Assembly (NCBI GenBank): GCA_023213195.1
Contig: CP096135.1
Coordinates: 1,878,616 to 1,942,615 of the forward strand
Direction of reading: 5' to 3'
Length of the DNA stretch: 64,000 nucleotides
Origin: Sphingobacteriales bacterium JAD_PAG50586_3
GTDB lineage: Bacteria > Bacteroidota > Bacteroidia > CAMBQF01
In this document: positions 61,130 through 64,000 of the stretch, piece by piece
Layout: every line of letters begins with the position of its first letter
Numbering within the stretch: the stretch's first letter is position 1
Program-made: the position numbers and the translations under genes
Notes under the pieces: generated by a model
Told to the model about the DNA's origin: nothing
Database searches by the model: none
The model's input: only the letters and a program-made list of their open reading frames with translations

Positions 61130-63031
61130 CTAAACCGTATTGTCTTGTAACAAGGAGAAGATTTTCGCCACTGCATTATCTGCATCATAGTGCGCTCGAA
61201 CAAACTTCCTAGGAGAAGTAACATAGCCATTGTAAAACGTTACGCCTTCACATAGTAAGCCCATAATCCATATATGTTCATTTGCTGTCCCTGAACTTGA
61301 TATAGGATGATAATTCCGATCAATGTCTACTGCCTTAATTACATTACTTTCAGGATAATGTTGTCGTAAAAAGCCACGACGAGCCATAGCTCCTACAATT
61401 GTAGGGTCATCAACTAAGTTTTTAAAATGGCTGATTGATCCCCGGTATAACCAATCAGCATATATTTCCTGCTTCTCTTCCAACATCGAGGATTTCAGCT
61501 TCCATTTACCGATTGAACTATCCCACAAGATGGTTGGAGCAGGTCCCAAAGGCACATGTAATATTTTAGATTTAATTAAAGCAAGGATATCAGCAGTGCG
61601 CTCTTTTTGTGGTCCTACCCCAATTCTGTTTAGCGTTTGTGCATGAATACTAAAAAATCGTTCTGTAGATTCTTCTGTCAAGCCATCAAATTCAACAGCA
61701 TATCTGATAATATCGCGGAACTCACGGCAGGCTTCCAAGGCAGTTTTAAATGAGCTATGCATAGTCCCTACCCGAGCTTCATTTAGATCCTTAGTTAGAA
61801 ATCTTTGAAACCATTGTTCATATCCCTCTGAATTTAGAAGGGCATTTGGATAGAATGAATCATGCATAAATGGAGATTCAAAGTAGGCAAGTTTCGGATC
61901 AAATACTACCGAATCTACTGAATCTAACTTGTCCAGTTCAGATTCAAGGTTTCCATTGTTGAAAGCATCACGCAAATTTTCTAGTAGGATATTAGCCTTT
62001 TCCCAGCCGAAATCTATTCCATATTGAGCACGTCGATATGCTATACGCATTTCAAGAAAAATCAGAGGCAGGATATCGCGGTCATAATCCAGCTGTGTGC
62101 CTTGTTCTTTCCGTAGAGCATCTACACCATTTCGAGTAAAGGCTATGGGCTCATAAGCCAGTGGTGCCCCCAGCGCCGGTCGAGACCTGTAAGGCAACCC
62201 AGAATGAGAAAAAGCAATAATTTTCGGTTCCTTTCCGCTTGGTACATATTGCACCTCCCCATCATAGATTTGCATCTTACCCCCGCGCCCAATAGTCAAA
62301 GCAAGGATGCTATCAACAGCAGAAAGTCCAAGACCTGCAATGGCTATTGTTTCATCAGGTTTAACGGCTTCTATTTGCTCCGGTAAAGGGTAAGGCTTAC
62401 CAATATATTGAGCAGTTATATCTTCATGGTATAGTTGATTAGGATCGGTAATGTGACCAACTGCCAGAAAAAGATAATCTGTGTCTAAACTCACACCATT
62501 ATTTAGGTCAACTACAAACCTGTCATTTATAGCGCGTAAATCCATAGCTTTTGCCTTATGCTCAATTATCTCTATTGATGATGCAGTCTGACTTTTGATT
62601 AATTCCCTATACCAAGCTAAGTATTCGCCTAAAATACGCCTAGGTAGAAAGTCGTCATATTCAATTTCACGCCCATTCTTACCAACTGTAAATCCATCAT
62701 CAGCTAATCTTAGCTTACGTTCGCGAACCCACTCAAAAAGACTAGGTCCCTTTGTTGGAGGGCAAGAATGAACAGATGCATTATCAGGGAAAACAGAGAC
62801 TTGCCCACATACAATGTTTAGTAACAGATAATCAGGTTGATGTATATTATATTGATCGGGGGCTTCTGAAGTACGATCAACTAGATGCACCTTTATAGAT
62901 TTTGAAATTTTATACTTTCTTGAATGCGCAACAATCCTTTCCAATATACCTAATCCTCGAAATCCTGTCCCAACGATACAAATTGAATTATTTGAATGCA
63001 AAGAAGTCTCCGAATTTTTGCTATGAAACAT
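61130..63031 (-). CDS. FAD/NAD(P)-binding protein (NAD_binding_9 type)
   Basis: This 633-residue protein starts MFHSKNSETSLHSNNSICIV. It has an FAD-type Rossmann motif IVGTGFRGLGILERI (about 19-33) and a second dinucleotide site AIAGLGLSAVDSIL (about 230), with DYLFLAVGH between them. The block QPDYLLLNIVCGQVSVFPDN is typical of the PF13454 group of flavoprotein oxidases/monooxygenase-like enzymes. The long C-terminal half (400-633) is less known and ends NGYVTSPRKFVRAHYDADNA. It is probably an amino-acid or N-hydroxylating oxidoreductase in the pathway of this gene row. The start is separated by 145 bp from the racemase gene. Confidence 0.78.
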   Translation of the reverse strand: MFHSKNSETSLHSNNSICIVGTGFRGLGILERIVAHSRKYKISKSIKVHLVDRTSEAPDQYNIHQPDYLLLNIVCGQVSVFPDNASVHSCPPTKGPSLFEWVRERKLRLADDGFTVGKNGREIEYDDFLPRRILGEYLAWYRELIKSQTASSIEIIEHKAKAMDLRAINDRFVVDLNNGVSLDTDYLFLAVGHITDPNQLYHEDITAQYIGKPYPLPEQIEAVKPDETIAIAGLGLSAVDSILALTIGRGGKMQIYDGEVQYVPSGKEPKIIAFSHSGLPYRSRPALGAPLAYEPIAFTRNGVDALRKEQGTQLDYDRDILPLIFLEMRIAYRRAQYGIDFGWEKANILLENLRDAFNNGNLESELDKLDSVDSVVFDPKLAYFESPFMHDSFYPNALLNSEGYEQWFQRFLTKDLNEARVGTMHSSFKTALEACREFRDIIRYAVEFDGLTEESTERFFSIHAQTLNRIGVGPQKERTADILALIKSKILHVPLGPAPTILWDSSIGKWKLKSSMLEEKQEIYADWLYRGSISHFKNLVDDPTIVGAMARRGFLRQHYPESNVIKAVDIDRNYHPISSSGTANEHIWIMGLLCEGVTFYNGYVTSPRKFVRAHYDADNAVAKIFSLLQDNTV

Positions 63032-63176
63032 GTAATGTGCTTTAAGTAGGTTTCGTTATTACAAAAATAACATTAAATGTTAATCTAAAAGAGGATATAA
63101 AATAATGTCTTTAATAGGACTCGGTTTTAAGGCAACGGTTTTAAAAGTTAATTGTTATTCAATTGTGTTTTGTTAC

Positions 63177-64000
63177 CTAATATTTATAAACACGAGTTAT
63201 ATTCGGCCCAATTGTAACAGCTAGGTGTTTGAGTTTATGCCGTGAAGTTATTTCCGAAATAGGAATCTCGACAGCTCCTTGGCGTCCAATAATTTTAACT
63301 TCATCTCCAACACGCGCATCATGTACATCTGTTAGATCAATGCATGTAAACTCAAGCAATGGATTGGATATTACTGGTACACTATGTGAACGAATAAGTA
63401 CTCGCCCCCTTTTAACCACGTTAAACCATCGGCAATACCGATTGGTATCATCCCTAACTTCATAGGTCTCGTTATGGGAAAAGGTACAAGTTCGGCAAAT
63501 TGCTTTCTAGGTATTACATCCTTTATTGCAATTACATAAGTTTTTAATGACTTGAGCACTGGTTTTAAAGAAATGGATGTTTCTTCATCAGTATAATTTA
63601 TACCGTAAAGCATTCGGCCTGGGTCCACAGCATTAAGGTATGTTTCCGGAAAATTCATGATGAATGGAGAGGCAGCAAGTAGTCTGATAGGAACTTTCAC
63701 TCCAGATTTTTCTACTTTATCTACCACGGAGACAAAGCGATTAAGCTGCCATTCAACGTAAGCTTGGTCAGCTCTTTCTGCATGTCCATGCGCACAAATC
63801 CCTCCCAATCTTATATTTGGTAATTTTAATAGTTCTGCTATAAAATCAGGGGCCATTTCAGCCGGGATGCCAAGTCGTTCATATCCAACATCAATATTAA
63901 CGAACACATCATATGGTGATTTAGCTGCATTTGAATATGCTTGTGCGGATTCAAGATCAACCAAGACTGGAAGAAGGCCATACACAATAGTTTCTTTAGC
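63177..64000 (-). CDS. Alanine racemase-like PLP enzyme, 5' end outside window; one frame break
   Basis: The frame enters from the right edge (AKETIVYGLLPVLVDLESAQ) and runs to 63419, where one missing C in ACCACG breaks it. With one base added it continues GLTVVKRGRVLIRSHSVPVI to a stop at 63177. Family marks: FVNIDVGYERLGIP, CAHGHAERAD, VDPGRMLYGINY and the C-terminal IPIGIADG...ARVGDEVKIIG beta domain of PLP-dependent alanine racemases. The PLP lysine would be off the edge. The usual GRVSMD block is altered (ISNPLLEFTCIDL), so the substrate may not be alanine. First visible gene of the small-molecule row. Confidence 0.8.

Overview
The window is AT-rich and looks like a chromosome segment of a member of the Bacteroidota. 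The evidence is the many secreted proteins ending in Type IX secretion (T9SS) sorting domains (type A Por-like tails, one type B gliding-associated tail), TAnnTTTG-type promoter elements, TTG starts and several gene families typical of this phylum. The species cannot be named from the sequence. Nearly every long gene carries one or two frame breaks. Almost all are single missing bases in homopolymers, and restoring one base re-joins the reading frames exactly, so I annotate whole genes and treat most breaks as likely sequence errors.

Left part (1-36.7 kb, minus strand). After the start of a type I restriction methylase (hsdM) and a small mobile-element-type protein come four tandem paralogous cassettes, read right to left. 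Each has (i) a small exported protein of about 130-146 residues, (ii) a giant T9SS substrate of 1760-2467 residues with a shared N-terminal module and a different C-terminal payload, and (iii) one or two cargo genes that overlap or abut the giant's stop codon. The payloads are a parallel beta-helix (cassettes D and B), an M43-type metalloprotease plus beta-helix (cassette C) and SBBP repeats plus a subtilisin domain lacking its catalytic Asp (cassette A). Three cassettes share a conserved upstream region. An HTH gene, an iteron-like array and an RteC-like gene, probably mobile-element remnants, lie between cassettes D and C.

Middle part (36.7-58.8 kb) is a defence island. It holds a broken JAB protease gene, an operon resembling AVAST type I (metallo-beta-lactamase plus trypsin-like/STAND protein) followed by two paralogous 80-residue ORFs, and a damage-response set (short DnaE, Pol IV, divergent LexA-like S24 repressor with a perfect palindromic operator). 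A 1317-residue protein with a nuclease-like C-terminus follows the repressor. Next come a QxK-type nuclease-like protein and an operon of a sacsin-like GHKL ATPase with an AlbA_2 protein carrying a HEPN-type RX4H motif.

Right part (58.9-64 kb, minus strand) appears richer in G+C. It encodes an alanine racemase-like protein (cut by the window edge), a two-Rossmann FAD/NAD(P) protein, a SAM methyltransferase, a PLD-like protein without HKD and a HAD phosphatase, in an operon-like row that suggests a small-molecule pathway. No tRNA, rRNA, CRISPR array or intact insertion sequence was seen.
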